From positions 310,001 through 374,000 of the forward strand of contig NZ_SLVY01000005.1 of the NCBI RefSeq assembly GCF_004345605.1: 64,000 bases of DNA. The letters run 5' to 3'. Both the position numbers and the translations under genes were made by a program. Each line of letters begins with the position of its first letter. Position 1 is the stretch's first letter. This stretch comes from Rhodococcus sp. SMB37. Its GTDB lineage: Bacteria > Actinomycetota > Actinomycetes > Mycobacteriales > Mycobacteriaceae. Under the pieces are notes generated by a model, which saw nothing but the letters and a program-made list of their open reading frames with translations, was not told the DNA's origin and searched no databases. Shown piece by piece: positions 7,960 through 16,365 of the stretch.

Positions 7960-8775
7960 TCACCGTTGCGCACCGTACTGCCTCACCGCGACAGGCACCG
8001 ACACCGCGAGGATCACCGCGATCCATCCGAATGCCGCGACGACAGGGTGGTGCATCGGCCACGCCGCATCCGCCGCTACCGCAGTTCCCGAGCCGAACAG
8101 TTCCCGTAGCGCCGCCACCACCGCGCTGATCGGATTCCACTCCGCGATCGCGCGAACGACGGACGGCATCGCTTCTGTGGGTGTGAACACGTTCGAGAGC
8201 ATGATGAGTCCGAAGATCATCGGTGCAGCCTGTTGGAGTACCTGTTCGTCACGGATCGCAATGCCGAGCAGGATGCCGAGCCAGCTCAGTGCCGCCCGGA
8301 ATGCGAACAGCAGAAGGACAGCCAGGGCGACATCACCGGCGGGTGCGTCGATACGCCACCCGACCAGGTACCCGATCCCCATCATTGCGGCGAGGGCGAC
8401 CGCACCGATCACGGTCTCGGCGAGTGCGAGCCCCGTCGGCACTCCGGAACGCGCAATGGGCAGGGCACGGAACCGGTCGGTGAGTCCGCTGCTCAGATCC
8501 GCATTGGCAGTGCTCGCCGTGGCCATCGAACCCAGAGACGCGACGAGGACGAACACGCCGGGCATGAGGTACGACCGATACGCCGAGGGGTCGGCGTCAC
8601 CGGCGATGGTGCCGCCGAAGACGTAGCCGAACAACACGACCATGCCGAGCGGCGCTGCGAGCGAGACTCCGAGCAGAGCCGGCGAGTGCCGGTAGGTGGC
8701 GACGGTGCGGCCGAACACCACTCGCGCCGCCGTGGCCGTGCCTACGGAGGGATGCACCTGGGTGTCGATGGTCAT
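7960..8775 (-). CDS. ABC-2 type exporter permease, DrrB-like
   Basis: A 271-residue membrane protein with about six transmembrane helices and the ABC-2 membrane domain (a GVFVLVASLGSMATA segment and a FTPTEAMPSVVRAIAEWNPIS stretch before the last helices are typical of DrrB/daunorubicin-type permeases). Its ATG overlaps the stop of the upstream ATPase in an ATGA arrangement, so the pair is translationally coupled and forms one exporter. The divergent TetR gene probably controls it. The substrate, a drug or lipid, cannot be told. Confidence 0.85.
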   Translation of the reverse strand: MTIDTQVHPSVGTATAARVVFGRTVATYRHSPALLGVSLAAPLGMVVLFGYVFGGTIAGDADPSAYRSYLMPGVFVLVASLGSMATASTANADLSSGLTDRFRALPIARSGVPTGLALAETVIGAVALAAMMGIGYLVGWRIDAPAGDVALAVLLLFAFRAALSWLGILLGIAIRDEQVLQQAAPMIFGLIMLSNVFTPTEAMPSVVRAIAEWNPISAVVAALRELFGSGTAVAADAAWPMHHPVVAAFGWIAVILAVSVPVAVRQYGAQR

Positions 8776-9713
8776 GGTGCGGTGGCCCTTTCAGTGAGCG
8801 CAAGGAAGGCTTCGTCGAGGCTCGCGCGGCGTCTGCCGATGTCGTGGACGTCGATCCCGTCGGCGTCGAGAGCCCGCAGGATCGGGAGGAGTTCCGGTTC
8901 GTCGTCCAGCCCGAACGACAGGCGGATCGAGTCTTCCCGCACGGCAGTGGATCCGACTTCTCGCGCGCCGAATCCGGTCAGGAGCTCCGCTGCCCGGCCA
9001 TGATCGGCAGACGCGACAACCAGATCGAGGCCGACACCGACCGCGGCGGTGATCTCGGCGGGCGTACCGGTGGCGACAGTGCGACCGCCGTCGAGGATCG
9101 TGATGGCGTCCGCTAGGCGTTCGGCCTCGTCCAGATACTGGGTGGTGAGCACCACCGTGGTGCCTTCCGCCACGAAATTCAGGATGTATCCGAATATGTC
9201 GTTGCGACTACGCGGGTCGAGACCGGTGGTGGGTTCGTCGAGGAACAGCACTGCGGGGCGCACGACGGTGCCTGCGAGGATGTCGAGCCGGCGACGCATG
9301 CCGCCCGAATAGCTCCGGATCCGATGGTCGGCCGCCTCGGCAAGATCGAAGCGCTCGAGCAGGTCGCGAGCGTGACGACGAGCGGCACGAGTCCGCATCC
9401 CGGAGAGCCGCGCGAACATCGTGAGATTCTCGGCGCCGGTGAGCCGCGGATCGACGGAGTGGAACTGCCCGACCGATCCGATACGTTGCCGTACCCGAAC
9501 AGCGTCGGCGACGGTGTCGAATCCGAGGACCCGAGCCTTCCCCGAAGTCGGACGCAGGAGCGTCGACAGCATGCGCACGGTGGTGGTCTTACCCGAGCCG
9601 TTCGGCCCGAGCAACGCATGCACCGAGCCTTCCCGCACTCGGAAATCCAGCCCGTCGACGACCGTGCGGTCGCCGTAGCGACGGGTCAAGCCTTCGGTTT
9701 CGATGACGTTCAC
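8772..9713 (-). CDS. ABC exporter ATPase, DrrA-like
   Basis: A 313-residue ATPase with Walker A GPNGSGKTTT, signature YSGGMRRRL, Walker B VLFLDEPTTGLD and the long C-terminal extension of the DrrA (daunorubicin resistance) family, ending in RRASLDEAFLAL. GTG start at 9713 preceded by GAGGAG six bases upstream; an upstream extension to 9797 is discarded. Couples to the DrrB-like permease by a 4-nt overlap. The leader contains two operator-like dyads shared with the divergent TetR gene. Likely exports a hydrophobic compound. Confidence 0.88.
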   Translation of the reverse strand: MNVIETEGLTRRYGDRTVVDGLDFRVREGSVHALLGPNGSGKTTTVRMLSTLLRPTSGKARVLGFDTVADAVRVRQRIGSVGQFHSVDPRLTGAENLTMFARLSGMRTRAARRHARDLLERFDLAEAADHRIRSYSGGMRRRLDILAGTVVRPAVLFLDEPTTGLDPRSRNDIFGYILNFVAEGTTVVLTTQYLDEAERLADAITILDGGRTVATGTPAEITAAVGVGLDLVVASADHGRAAELLTGFGAREVGSTAVREDSIRLSFGLDDEPELLPILRALDADGIDVHDIGRRRASLDEAFLALTERATAP

Positions 9714-9729
9714 GGGAATCTCCTCATCT

Positions 9730-9744
9730 GTGAACAGCGTTCGC
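9730..9744. promoter_or_regulatory. TetR operator, copy 1
   Basis: GTGAACAGCGTTCGC: two arms GTGAAC/GTTCGC around a 3-nt centre, matching in five of six base pairs. It lies 16 bp before the exporter ATPase start and is an imperfect copy of the perfect dyad at 9764-9778, centred 34 bp away. Confidence 0.55.
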
Positions 9745-9763
9745 AGATGCAGTGTAGCGATCC

Positions 9764-9778
9764 GCGAACGATGTTCGC
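9764..9778. promoter_or_regulatory. TetR operator, copy 2
   Basis: GCGAAC-GAT-GTTCGC, a perfect 6-bp inverted repeat with a 3-nt centre, between the divergent exporter ATPase and TetR genes and 28 bp before the TetR start. The position and the duplicated site fit an autoregulated local repressor. Confidence 0.65.
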
Positions 9779-9806
9779 AAATGCCTCCTCGAGGCATGCT
9801 GAGTCC

Positions 9807-10505
9807 ATGCCGACCTCATTGTGGCTGCGATCCGACGAACCGAAGCGCGGCCCCCGCCCCGCACACACGCTCGGCGATATCGCCGCGGTCTGCGTCGACC
9901 TCGTCGATCGAGAAGGCATGCGCGCGCTGTCCATGCGCCGTGTCGCCGAGGCGCTCGGCACCTCGGCCGCATCCCTGTATCGGTACGTGTCCGGGAAGGA
10001 CGATCTGCTCACATTGATGGCCGACCACGTCGCCGGCGAATACGAGTTCGCGCCCCTCACCGGCGACGTGCGTACCGATGTCCTGGCCGCAGCGGAACAA
10101 TCGCGCGCGCTGCACCGGCGCCACCCGTGGCTTCGCGAGGTGCCCGCCACCGACATGGGTCCGAACACCGTCGCCTATCTCGATCACCTCGTCGGAGCAC
10201 TCGCACCGGCGAAGCTCGACACGACATCCACCATGATGGGCGTCGCGCTACTGAGCGGGTGGGTGACGAATTTCGCCGCGCAGGAATCCGCCGGCGACGT
10301 CGCCTCCGAGTCGGGAGGCGGCGCCGAGTACATCGCGGCCATGCTCGGCTACGGTGACTACCCACACCTGAGTGCGCTGTTCGCCAGTACAGGCGAGAGC
10401 TCCCCTACCGCTCCACTCGACAACGACACGGCGTTCACCGCCGGCATCGACGCGATGCTGTTCGGCATCGCGCCACCACACGCCCCCACCCATGACCGAA
10501 GGTGA
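9807..10505 (+). CDS. TetR-family repressor of the DrrAB-like exporter
   Basis: A 232-residue regulator with the TetR HTH at about residues 25-75 (GMRALSMRRVAEALGTSAASLYRYV) after a short N-terminal arm, and an alpha-helical ligand-binding C-terminal domain. Divergent from the exporter operon with two matching dyads (9730-9744 and 9764-9778) between them, so it most likely represses the exporter and itself and releases on binding the exported compound. The ATG at 9807 fits the TetR length; the frame upstream runs antisense to the ATPase gene and is not coding. Ligand unknown. Confidence 0.85.
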   Translation: MPTSLWLRSDEPKRGPRPAHTLGDIAAVCVDLVDREGMRALSMRRVAEALGTSAASLYRYVSGKDDLLTLMADHVAGEYEFAPLTGDVRTDVLAAAEQSRALHRRHPWLREVPATDMGPNTVAYLDHLVGALAPAKLDTTSTMMGVALLSGWVTNFAAQESAGDVASESGGGAEYIAAMLGYGDYPHLSALFASTGESSPTAPLDNDTAFTAGIDAMLFGIAPPHAPTHDRR

Positions 10506-10540
10506 CATTCATGCACTTCGGCGTCATCGAGGTGACATTC
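10501..10540. repeat. Two direct copies of GGTGACATTC
   Basis: GGTGACATTC occurs at 10501-10510 and again at 10531-10540, exactly 30 bp apart, spanning the TetR stop and the short gap before the convergent response-regulator stop. No strong hairpin accompanies it. Origin and role unknown. Confidence 0.6.
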
Positions 10541-10552
10541 GGCCATGCGGAT

Positions 10553-11194
10553 TCAGCCCAGGATGCCTCGCTCGTAGGCCGCGGCCACGGCCGCGGCGCG
10601 GTCCGACACCTCGAGCTTCCCGAAGATGTGGGTGAGGTGCGTCTTCACGGTCGCCTCGCTGATGAACAACACCCGCGCGATCTCGCGATTGGAGGTCCCC
10701 TTCGCCACGAGTGCCAGCACCTCGCGCTCGCGGGAGCTGAGCGACCGTGGAGTATCCGCACCACGCACCCGGGACATCAGGCGCGACGCCACCACCGGCG
10801 ACAGCACCGTTCGCCCCTCCGCGGCCGCGCGCACGGCAGCGAACAGTTCGTCGCGCGGTGCGTCCTTGAGCAGATACCCGGTAGCACCCGCTTCGATCGC
10901 GGGAATGGTGTCGGCGTCGGTGTCGTAGGTCGTGAGCACCAGGACTCGGCTACGGACCTGCCTCGACGAGAGTTCGGCGATCGCGTCGACACCGCCGCCT
11001 CGCGGCATCCGTAGATCCATCAGCACCACATCGGGATCCAGCCGGGCGACGAGTGCCACCGCTTCACGCCCGTCCCCCGCTTCACCGAGGACCGTGAACT
11101 CGCCCGAGGCCGCGAACATTCCGCGCAGGCCGTCACGGACCACAGGGTGGTCGTCGACGATCAGCACGGTGATCCCCTGCGATTCGCTGCTCAC
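10553..11194 (-). CDS. NarL/FixJ-type response regulator
   Basis: A 213-residue two-domain regulator: receiver domain (about residues 8-125) with the acidic pocket in VDDHP, phospho-acceptor Asp in VVLMDLRMP and the conserved Lys in YLLKD; then a LuxR-type HTH (about 148-210, SSREREVLALVAKGTSNREIA). Phosphorylated by the histidine kinase encoded immediately upstream. GTG start; its first bases overlap the kinase stop (GTGA), so the pair is coupled. Last gene of a four-gene ABC exporter/two-component operon and a likely regulator of that operon. Confidence 0.92.
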   Translation of the reverse strand: MSSESQGITVLIVDDHPVVRDGLRGMFAASGEFTVLGEAGDGREAVALVARLDPDVVLMDLRMPRGGGVDAIAELSSRQVRSRVLVLTTYDTDADTIPAIEAGATGYLLKDAPRDELFAAVRAAAEGRTVLSPVVASRLMSRVRGADTPRSLSSREREVLALVAKGTSNREIARVLFISEATVKTHLTHIFGKLEVSDRAAAVAAAYERGILG

Positions 11195-12477
11195 GACACC
11201 GACCCCGCACGCACCTGCGGTACCCGCACCGAGACCGCTGTTCCGGAGCCGATTTCGGACTCGACGTCCATGACACCGGCGACACGGGCGACACGGGAAC
11301 GCATCCCCCTCATCCCGAATCCGTCCGCTGACACCGCCGCCGGATCGAAGCCGATCCCGTCGTCACGGATATCGACGCTCACCTCGTCGCCCATGTACGA
11401 CACTGTGACACCGACGCGGTGCGCCGAAGCGTGCTTGGCGACGTTCGCGAGAGCCTCCTGGGTGATTCGCAGCAACGTTACGGCGATGTCGTCGTGCAGC
11501 GGTTCCGCATCCCCCGTCACTGTGAAGTCCGTCCGGATCGCGTGCTCGACAGACCAGCGATCCACCGACTCGGCCAACACCGATTCGAGTGTGTCGTGTT
11601 CGAGTGCTTCCGGCGCGAGATTCTGCACCGAGCGCCGAGCATCACCGAGGCTGCGCCTCGCGAGGTCTGCCGCCACGGTGACATGGCGCCGCGCCGCATC
11701 GGGATCGTCGGCGTCGCCGGCAGCCTGAAGCTGCGTGATGATCCCGGTGAGACTCTGCGCCAAGGTGTCGTGGATCTCGGCGGCAAGACGACGCCGCTCG
11801 TCGTCGATCCCCGCCTCACGCGCGTGCTGCACCAGCTGGGCATGCAACGCACGATTCTCGGAAAGTGCTTGTTCGAGTCGGGTGTTCATACGTTCGAGTT
11901 CGGCGATGGCCTCGATCCGTTCCTCGGTCCTGCGTAGGTCGCGCTCGCCGATCCGGTACATCACCATCGAGATCACTGCATTGAGCACGAACAGCAAGCC
12001 GAACACTGTCCACTGCATGGAATCCGAAGGAGGTAGACCTCCCGACTGTGACCCGGCCATAGTCACTGCCGTCGCCAGCAGACCGAGACGGGCCCAGCGC
12101 TCGGTGATCAACCACGGTGCATCGAAGTAGCCCACCAGGGCGTAGATCGCGAAGAACGGATTGAACCAGCTCAAGGCGAACGCAATCACAGTCCGCAGGA
12201 TGTAGTACACAGCCCCTGTGCCAGGACCGGTGCGCCACCACCATACTTCCAAGGCGGCCGCGGCCACGGTGAGCACCGACACCGGAATCCATTCGGCGGG
12301 TGTCATCACCAGCGACGCCGTCCCTACACACAGCACGATCCCGAGTGCAAGCAATATCGGTGGGCTCCAGCGGTGGAATCGGCTCCACGAGTCCTCCCCG
12401 AAATGCGATGCCGGTTCCACGCACGATGCTCCCGAATGAGATGTAGTCACAGTCTCCAGGGTGACCGGCGACGCCAT
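11191..12477 (-). CDS. Sensor histidine kinase (HisKA_3 type)
   Basis: About 428 residues. The N-terminal half carries roughly five hydrophobic segments (residues about 40-185), then a coiled-coil linker, the HisKA_3 dimerisation helix with the phospho-accepting His in EIHDTLAQSLTGI, and a C-terminal HATPase domain ending in GFGMRGMRSRV (G2 box). Such NarL-type kinases usually sense membrane perturbation or antibiotics through the membrane segments. ATG at 12477 overlaps the exporter permease stop (TGATG); an upstream in-frame ATG at 12495 is inside the permease gene. Directly followed by its response regulator. Confidence 0.9.
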   Translation of the reverse strand: MASPVTLETVTTSHSGASCVEPASHFGEDSWSRFHRWSPPILLALGIVLCVGTASLVMTPAEWIPVSVLTVAAAALEVWWWRTGPGTGAVYYILRTVIAFALSWFNPFFAIYALVGYFDAPWLITERWARLGLLATAVTMAGSQSGGLPPSDSMQWTVFGLLFVLNAVISMVMYRIGERDLRRTEERIEAIAELERMNTRLEQALSENRALHAQLVQHAREAGIDDERRRLAAEIHDTLAQSLTGIITQLQAAGDADDPDAARRHVTVAADLARRSLGDARRSVQNLAPEALEHDTLESVLAESVDRWSVEHAIRTDFTVTGDAEPLHDDIAVTLLRITQEALANVAKHASAHRVGVTVSYMGDEVSVDIRDDGIGFDPAAVSADGFGMRGMRSRVARVAGVMDVESEIGSGTAVSVRVPQVRAGSVS

Positions 12478-13229
12478 CACTGCCAACGGAACCACTTGAC
12501 TGCGGCTGCAGTGAGCACGATCGCCCAGCCCGCCACCACCGCGACACCGGTCATGCTCGGCCAGCTACCCGACGCCGCCTGGTCGAGGATCTGTGAGGCA
12601 GCACCGAACGGTGTCACTTCGACGACCCGCCGGAGCAGGTCGGGCATCGTCTGCACCGGAAGCCACACTCCCGCGCAGAACATCATGGGGAAGAACACGA
12701 TGGTGCCCACCGTCTGCGCGACCCGCATCGACGACGACACCGCCGCGATCGCCGCCCCCATGCTCAGGGCGGCAGCGAGCGTGAGAACGACGGCCAGCGC
12801 GTAGCCGAACGGTTGTGCCGGTAGCGCGACGTCGAACACGACACGACCCACGAGCAGCGCGAGAACGACGGACACGGCGACAGCCACCGCGTGCACAACG
12901 ATCTGCGCCATCAACAAATACGTGGGCTTCGCGGGGCTCGCCTCCAGCCTCCGCAGGATTCCGCGCTCCCGATACGACGCCAACACACCGGGCATGGTCT
13001 GGATGCCGGCCACAATCATCGCCAGGAGAACGGTGACCGGGACGTACAGGTCGATCAGTCGGAGGCCGCCGAGATTCGGGTCGGTCTCCCGAAACATCGG
13101 AATGACGCCGAGAATCGTCAGCAGCCCCACGGGGAAGATGAGGATCCAGAACATCGCGGCGGGCTCACGCCCGAACAGCCTGGCTTCGGTGCTCAGTACT
13201 GCCACCGCTGGATTGGTTGTGGTCTGCAT
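12477..13229 (-). CDS. ABC-2 type exporter permease
   Basis: A 250-residue membrane protein with about six transmembrane segments and the ABC-2 domain, including the family stretch LASYRERGILRRLEASP and a late FFPMMFCAGVWLPVQTMP. Start placed at the ATG 1 nt after the ATPase stop (TGACATG) with GGGAG upstream; the frame extends far upstream but only as a shadow of the ATPase gene. Partner of the ATPase at 13231-14154 and co-transcribed with the two-component pair downstream, a common arrangement for antimicrobial-peptide or lipid-stress exporters. Confidence 0.87.
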   Translation of the reverse strand: MQTTTNPAVAVLSTEARLFGREPAAMFWILIFPVGLLTILGVIPMFRETDPNLGGLRLIDLYVPVTVLLAMIVAGIQTMPGVLASYRERGILRRLEASPAKPTYLLMAQIVVHAVAVAVSVVLALLVGRVVFDVALPAQPFGYALAVVLTLAAALSMGAAIAAVSSSMRVAQTVGTIVFFPMMFCAGVWLPVQTMPDLLRRVVEVTPFGAASQILDQAASGSWPSMTGVAVVAGWAIVLTAAAVKWFRWQ

Positions 13230-13230
13230 G

Positions 13231-14154
13231 TCAGCTCCCTGCATGTCCGGGCTCCGAGGATGTGATGTCGAGGAATGCGTCGTCGAGCGTGGCGTCGGTG
13301 ACGCGAAGTCGCTCGGCGGACAGTCCGCGTCGCGCGAGTAGTGACAGCACCGCGTCGACGGTGTCGTCGCTGCCCTCGATGACGATCCGCTCGCCGTCGC
13401 CCCGCACCGCCGATGCGCCGGGAAGTGTTTCGAATTCGGACCGATCGAGCGGCGACCCACCGGTCGGTCGGAACGACACGACAACGGCCGAGGCCGACCG
13501 TCCGACCAGCTCGGTGGGGCTGCCGAGGGCCTTGATCGCACCCGCGTCGAATACGGCGACGCGGTCGCACAAGCGCTGAGCTTCTTCCATGAAATGGGTG
13601 ACGAGCAGAACCGTCACCCCCGAGTCGCGGACCTCCTCGATCAGCGACCAGGTTTCCCGTCGACCGCGCGGGTCCAGGCCTGTGGTGAGCTCGTCGAGCA
13701 CCACCACGCGCGGCCGTCCGATCAAAGCGAGGGCAATGAACAGCCGCTGTTGCTGACCACCCGACAGCTGCGCGAATCGGGTGCCGAAGACCGGCGCGAG
13801 ACCGAGTCGCTCCGCGAGCGCCATGCCGTCGGCGGGATCGGGATAGAACGACGCGTACAAACCCAGCGCCTCGCGCACGGTCAGCTTCGGTTGCAGCGCA
13901 CTCTGCTGAAGTTGCGTGCCGAGTATTTCGGTGACGGCGTGATGGTCGGCGACGGGATCGAGCCCTGCTACACGGACTGTGCCGCGGTCGGGTACCCGGA
14001 GGCCGGACACACATTCGACGGTGGTGGTCTTCCCCGCCCCGTTGGGGCCGAGGATCCCGAAGATCTCTCCGTCGCCGACGTCGAAACTGACGCCGTCGAC
14101 GACCGTGCGTTCTCCGTACGATTTGTACAGGTCTGTCACTTCTACGATGGGCAT
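13231..14154 (-). CDS. ABC exporter ATPase
   Basis: A 307-residue ATPase with Walker A GPNGAGKTTT, signature LSGGQQQRL, and a Walker B VVVLDELTTGLD in which the usual proline after the catalytic Glu is leucine. A C-terminal extension (about residues 215-300) is of the DrrA/ABC-2 exporter kind. ATG start at 14154 gives a normal N terminus (MPIVEVTDLYKSYG). First gene of the exporter-kinase-regulator operon; a near-perfect 26-bp dyad lies 55-80 bp upstream. Confidence 0.88.
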   Translation of the reverse strand: MPIVEVTDLYKSYGERTVVDGVSFDVGDGEIFGILGPNGAGKTTTVECVSGLRVPDRGTVRVAGLDPVADHHAVTEILGTQLQQSALQPKLTVREALGLYASFYPDPADGMALAERLGLAPVFGTRFAQLSGGQQQRLFIALALIGRPRVVVLDELTTGLDPRGRRETWSLIEEVRDSGVTVLLVTHFMEEAQRLCDRVAVFDAGAIKALGSPTELVGRSASAVVVSFRPTGGSPLDRSEFETLPGASAVRGDGERIVIEGSDDTVDAVLSLLARRGLSAERLRVTDATLDDAFLDITSSEPGHAGS

Positions 14155-14208
14155 GCGTCGAGCGTGCCCGCCGGCACCGGGTCTTCACATCGACCGAGCG
14201 GGTCGGAT

Positions 14209-14234
14209 CCGCATCAACCGATCGGATGATGCGG
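14209..14234. promoter_or_regulatory. 26-bp dyad: terminator or operator
   Basis: CCGCATCA and TGATGCGG flank an inner CCGATCGG, giving a 26-bp inverted repeat with one mismatched pair. It lies 19 bp after the stop of the SDR gene and 55-80 bp before the exporter ATPase, so it could end the SDR transcript or be the target of the exporter's response regulator. There is no T-tract on the SDR sense strand. Confidence 0.5.
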
Positions 14235-14252
14235 GTGGGCGGGCACAGCGTG

Positions 14253-15092
14253 TCAGGGACGGAAACGGAACATCTGGAGCAGGTATCGGGGAAGGCCACT
14301 GAGCGGAACGGCAACGGGCCAGTCCCCGGACCGGAAATACGCCTCCGTCCCGCCGTCGACGGTCACCACGCTGCCCACCATGAAATCCGCCGTGCGCGAC
14401 AGCATGAACTCGACCCACTCGGCGATCTGCTCGGCGTCACCGAAACCACCGATCGGCACGGGAAAACCTTCGACCCGTTTCGCCTGCGGACCGGCCAGCT
14501 GCGTTTCGAGCAGGGGAGTCGAGACTGCGCCCGGGGCAAGGACATTGAGCCGGATTCCGGATCCCGCCCAGTCGTCGGTGACCGCGGCGCGACGAGCCCA
14601 GCGGGTCACCGCGATCTTCGTCGCCGCGTAGGTGAACGGCGCGGCGGCGGCGCGGATGCGGCTCGCGCGCTTGACGCCCTTGTCGAGGTCGCCCGCGAGG
14701 AACGACCGCACAGCGGACTTCGGCACACCGGGTGTCGCGGTTGTCGAATTCGATCCGAACACCACGACCTTGCTGTTACCGGTCGCGGCGAGGGCAGGCC
14801 GCCAGCCCACCAGCAGCTCGATCACGCCCCGCACATTGACCTCGGCGATCACCTTTTCCTTTCCTGCAATCGGGCCCAGTCCGGCCGCGAGCACGGCGCC
14901 GTCGAGGAGTCCGTCGGCACGATCGAGAGTCTTGCGGATCGCGGCCGACCGTCCTGCCGTTGTCGACAGATCCGCGACGATGTCGGTGTCCCGCAGATCG
15001 ATCCCGATCACCGTGTGCCCTGCGGCGCGCAGTCGTTCCGCGCTCGCCCTACCCATACCGGATGCAGCACCGGTCACTACGTATGTACCCAT
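14253..15092 (-). CDS. SDR oxidoreductase, 3-alpha-hydroxysteroid dehydrogenase-like
   Basis: A 279-residue short-chain dehydrogenase with the glycine-rich GAASGMG near the N terminus, the catalytic YAATK pair and the IDLRD...DLSTTAGR cofactor region typical of the 3-alpha-HSD/carbonyl reductase subgroup. Reduces or oxidises a carbonyl/hydroxyl group with NAD(P)(H); a steroid or xenobiotic substrate is an inference from the subgroup. ATG at 15092 with AAGGGGG upstream. The start overlaps the 3' end of the upstream MerR gene by 16 bp, so the regulator and enzyme are co-transcribed. Confidence 0.85.
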   Translation of the reverse strand: MGTYVVTGAASGMGRASAERLRAAGHTVIGIDLRDTDIVADLSTTAGRSAAIRKTLDRADGLLDGAVLAAGLGPIAGKEKVIAEVNVRGVIELLVGWRPALAATGNSKVVVFGSNSTTATPGVPKSAVRSFLAGDLDKGVKRASRIRAAAAPFTYAATKIAVTRWARRAAVTDDWAGSGIRLNVLAPGAVSTPLLETQLAGPQAKRVEGFPVPIGGFGDAEQIAEWVEFMLSRTADFMVGSVVTVDGGTEAYFRSGDWPVAVPLSGLPRYLLQMFRFRP

Positions 15093-15868
15093 GTGTCCCC
15101 CTTCACGTCGTGCCGACCAGTACAACATGTCGCCTGCACAGCCTCGTGTGAGGTGATGATCTCGGCGAGTACGGACCCGGCACGCAGCAGCGAGAGGGTT
15201 CGCGCTGCGATGTCGTCGACCCTCGTGTCCAACGCCCTCAGCGACGCCTCGATATCCTGGAGGTCACGGAGTGCTGTGAGGGCTCTACGGACGTCGGGTA
15301 TGCGGTAGCCGGAGGCCCGCAGCCCTGCCACGATGCGAGCCTCACGGATCGCCGCCAGCGGATAACGACGGGCCGATCCTGCGCGCGTGGCCACTCGATG
15401 TGGCGTCACGAGTCCCTCTGTCTCCCAGAATCGCAGAGTCGAGGCCCGAACACCGAGTGCGCCTGCGAGTTCGGTGATCGTCATGGTGTCGCTCTCTGCG
15501 GGTTCGAGCTCGATCGCAGCTTCCGCGCGGATGACGACAAGCGCGCGCCGGGCCTCGAGCACGTGGTCGCGCTCGCGAGTGAGTCCGGTGTGGAGCGAGG
15601 CCACCAGCGCGGCTGCCTCGTCGCGCACGAGAACACGGATCTGCCGCATGACCCGCCGTGCCTCCACCGGACCGACAGCACGAGCGAGGTCGCGGTATGC
15701 ACGCAGATCTCGAACGTGTCGAGTGGAGAACACCCGGTACCCGTTGGCTTTCCTAGGAGCGCACTCGACGACGCCGCGAGCCTCGAGGTCGCGGATCTGC
15801 TGTGCCGAGTAGCCGGTCGCCGCCGACACGGCGGCGGTCCTCAGTTCGATGTCGTCGCCATGGGCCAT
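15077..15868 (-). CDS. MerR-family regulator with two HTH domains
   Basis: A 263-residue protein that carries two MerR-like winged-helix domains: one at about residues 10-78 (SAATGYSAQQIRDLEARGVV...GYRVFSTRHV) and a second at about 129-200 (ITELAGALGVRASTLRFWET...RRYPLAAI), separated by a helical stretch. Ordinary MerR proteins have one HTH and dimerise through a coiled coil, so this may bind DNA as a monomer with pseudo-dimer symmetry. Start at ATG 15868 with GGAGGG seven bases upstream; ATG 15883 is an alternative. A Cys-Cys pair near the C terminus (ATCCTG) might bind a metal. Overlaps the SDR gene it probably controls. Confidence 0.8.
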   Translation of the reverse strand: MAHGDDIELRTAAVSAATGYSAQQIRDLEARGVVECAPRKANGYRVFSTRHVRDLRAYRDLARAVGPVEARRVMRQIRVLVRDEAAALVASLHTGLTRERDHVLEARRALVVIRAEAAIELEPAESDTMTITELAGALGVRASTLRFWETEGLVTPHRVATRAGSARRYPLAAIREARIVAGLRASGYRIPDVRRALTALRDLQDIEASLRALDTRVDDIAARTLSLLRAGSVLAEIITSHEAVQATCCTGRHDVKGDTWVHT

Positions 15869-15909
15869 TGCCGAACCCTCCATAAGGACTTCAACCGCAC
15901 ACTCGAACC

Positions 15910-16362
15910 ATGAGTATGGAGCAGATTCTCGAGACGGTGCGCGGATTCGACGGGATTCTCGAACTCGCACCCGTCGAAGGAAGTGGGTTCCCCGAGGTCG
16001 CATGGGGCGATCATTTCTTCTACTACGCCCCCGACGGTCAGGTCCCGCTGCGGACGCAGCCGTTTGCGACGATCGTGACGAAGGACTGTCCCGGCGACAC
16101 CGAGTCCGAGCTGGACCTACCGGACCGGTGGCGCTTGAACATCCACGTCGGCAGGGCGAGATTTGCCGAGCTCACCGGCGAGGAACCACGGGCCGCACAA
16201 TCCTCGGTGGACTTCAGCGTCGCCGACACCGTTCTTCCACATCCGGTCTATCGGACTCAGGGGTGGATTGCGATCGTCAATCCTGGCGTCCGGACCTCGA
16301 CCATCGCACCCGACCTCCTTCGTCATGCCTACGAGGACGTCCGACGACGAGCCACCCGATAA
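15910..16362 (+). CDS. DUF6194 family protein
   Basis: A 150-residue cytoplasmic protein. The pattern VAWGDHFFYYAPDG, FATIVTKDCPGDTESELD and RWRLNIHVGR matches the DUF6194 family known from actinomycetes. No signal peptide or membrane segment. Divergent from the MerR gene with a 41-bp gap and convergent with the WS/DGAT gene. Function unknown. Confidence 0.7.
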   Translation: MSMEQILETVRGFDGILELAPVEGSGFPEVAWGDHFFYYAPDGQVPLRTQPFATIVTKDCPGDTESELDLPDRWRLNIHVGRARFAELTGEEPRAAQSSVDFSVADTVLPHPVYRTQGWIAIVNPGVRTSTIAPDLLRHAYEDVRRRATR

Positions 16363-16365
16363 CGC

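Noticed and set aside
12477-13541. 354-codon version of the exporter permease
   Set aside because: The N-terminal third is antisense-like arginine-rich sequence inside the ATPase gene; the ATG at 13229 with a ribosome site gives a normal ABC-2 permease.
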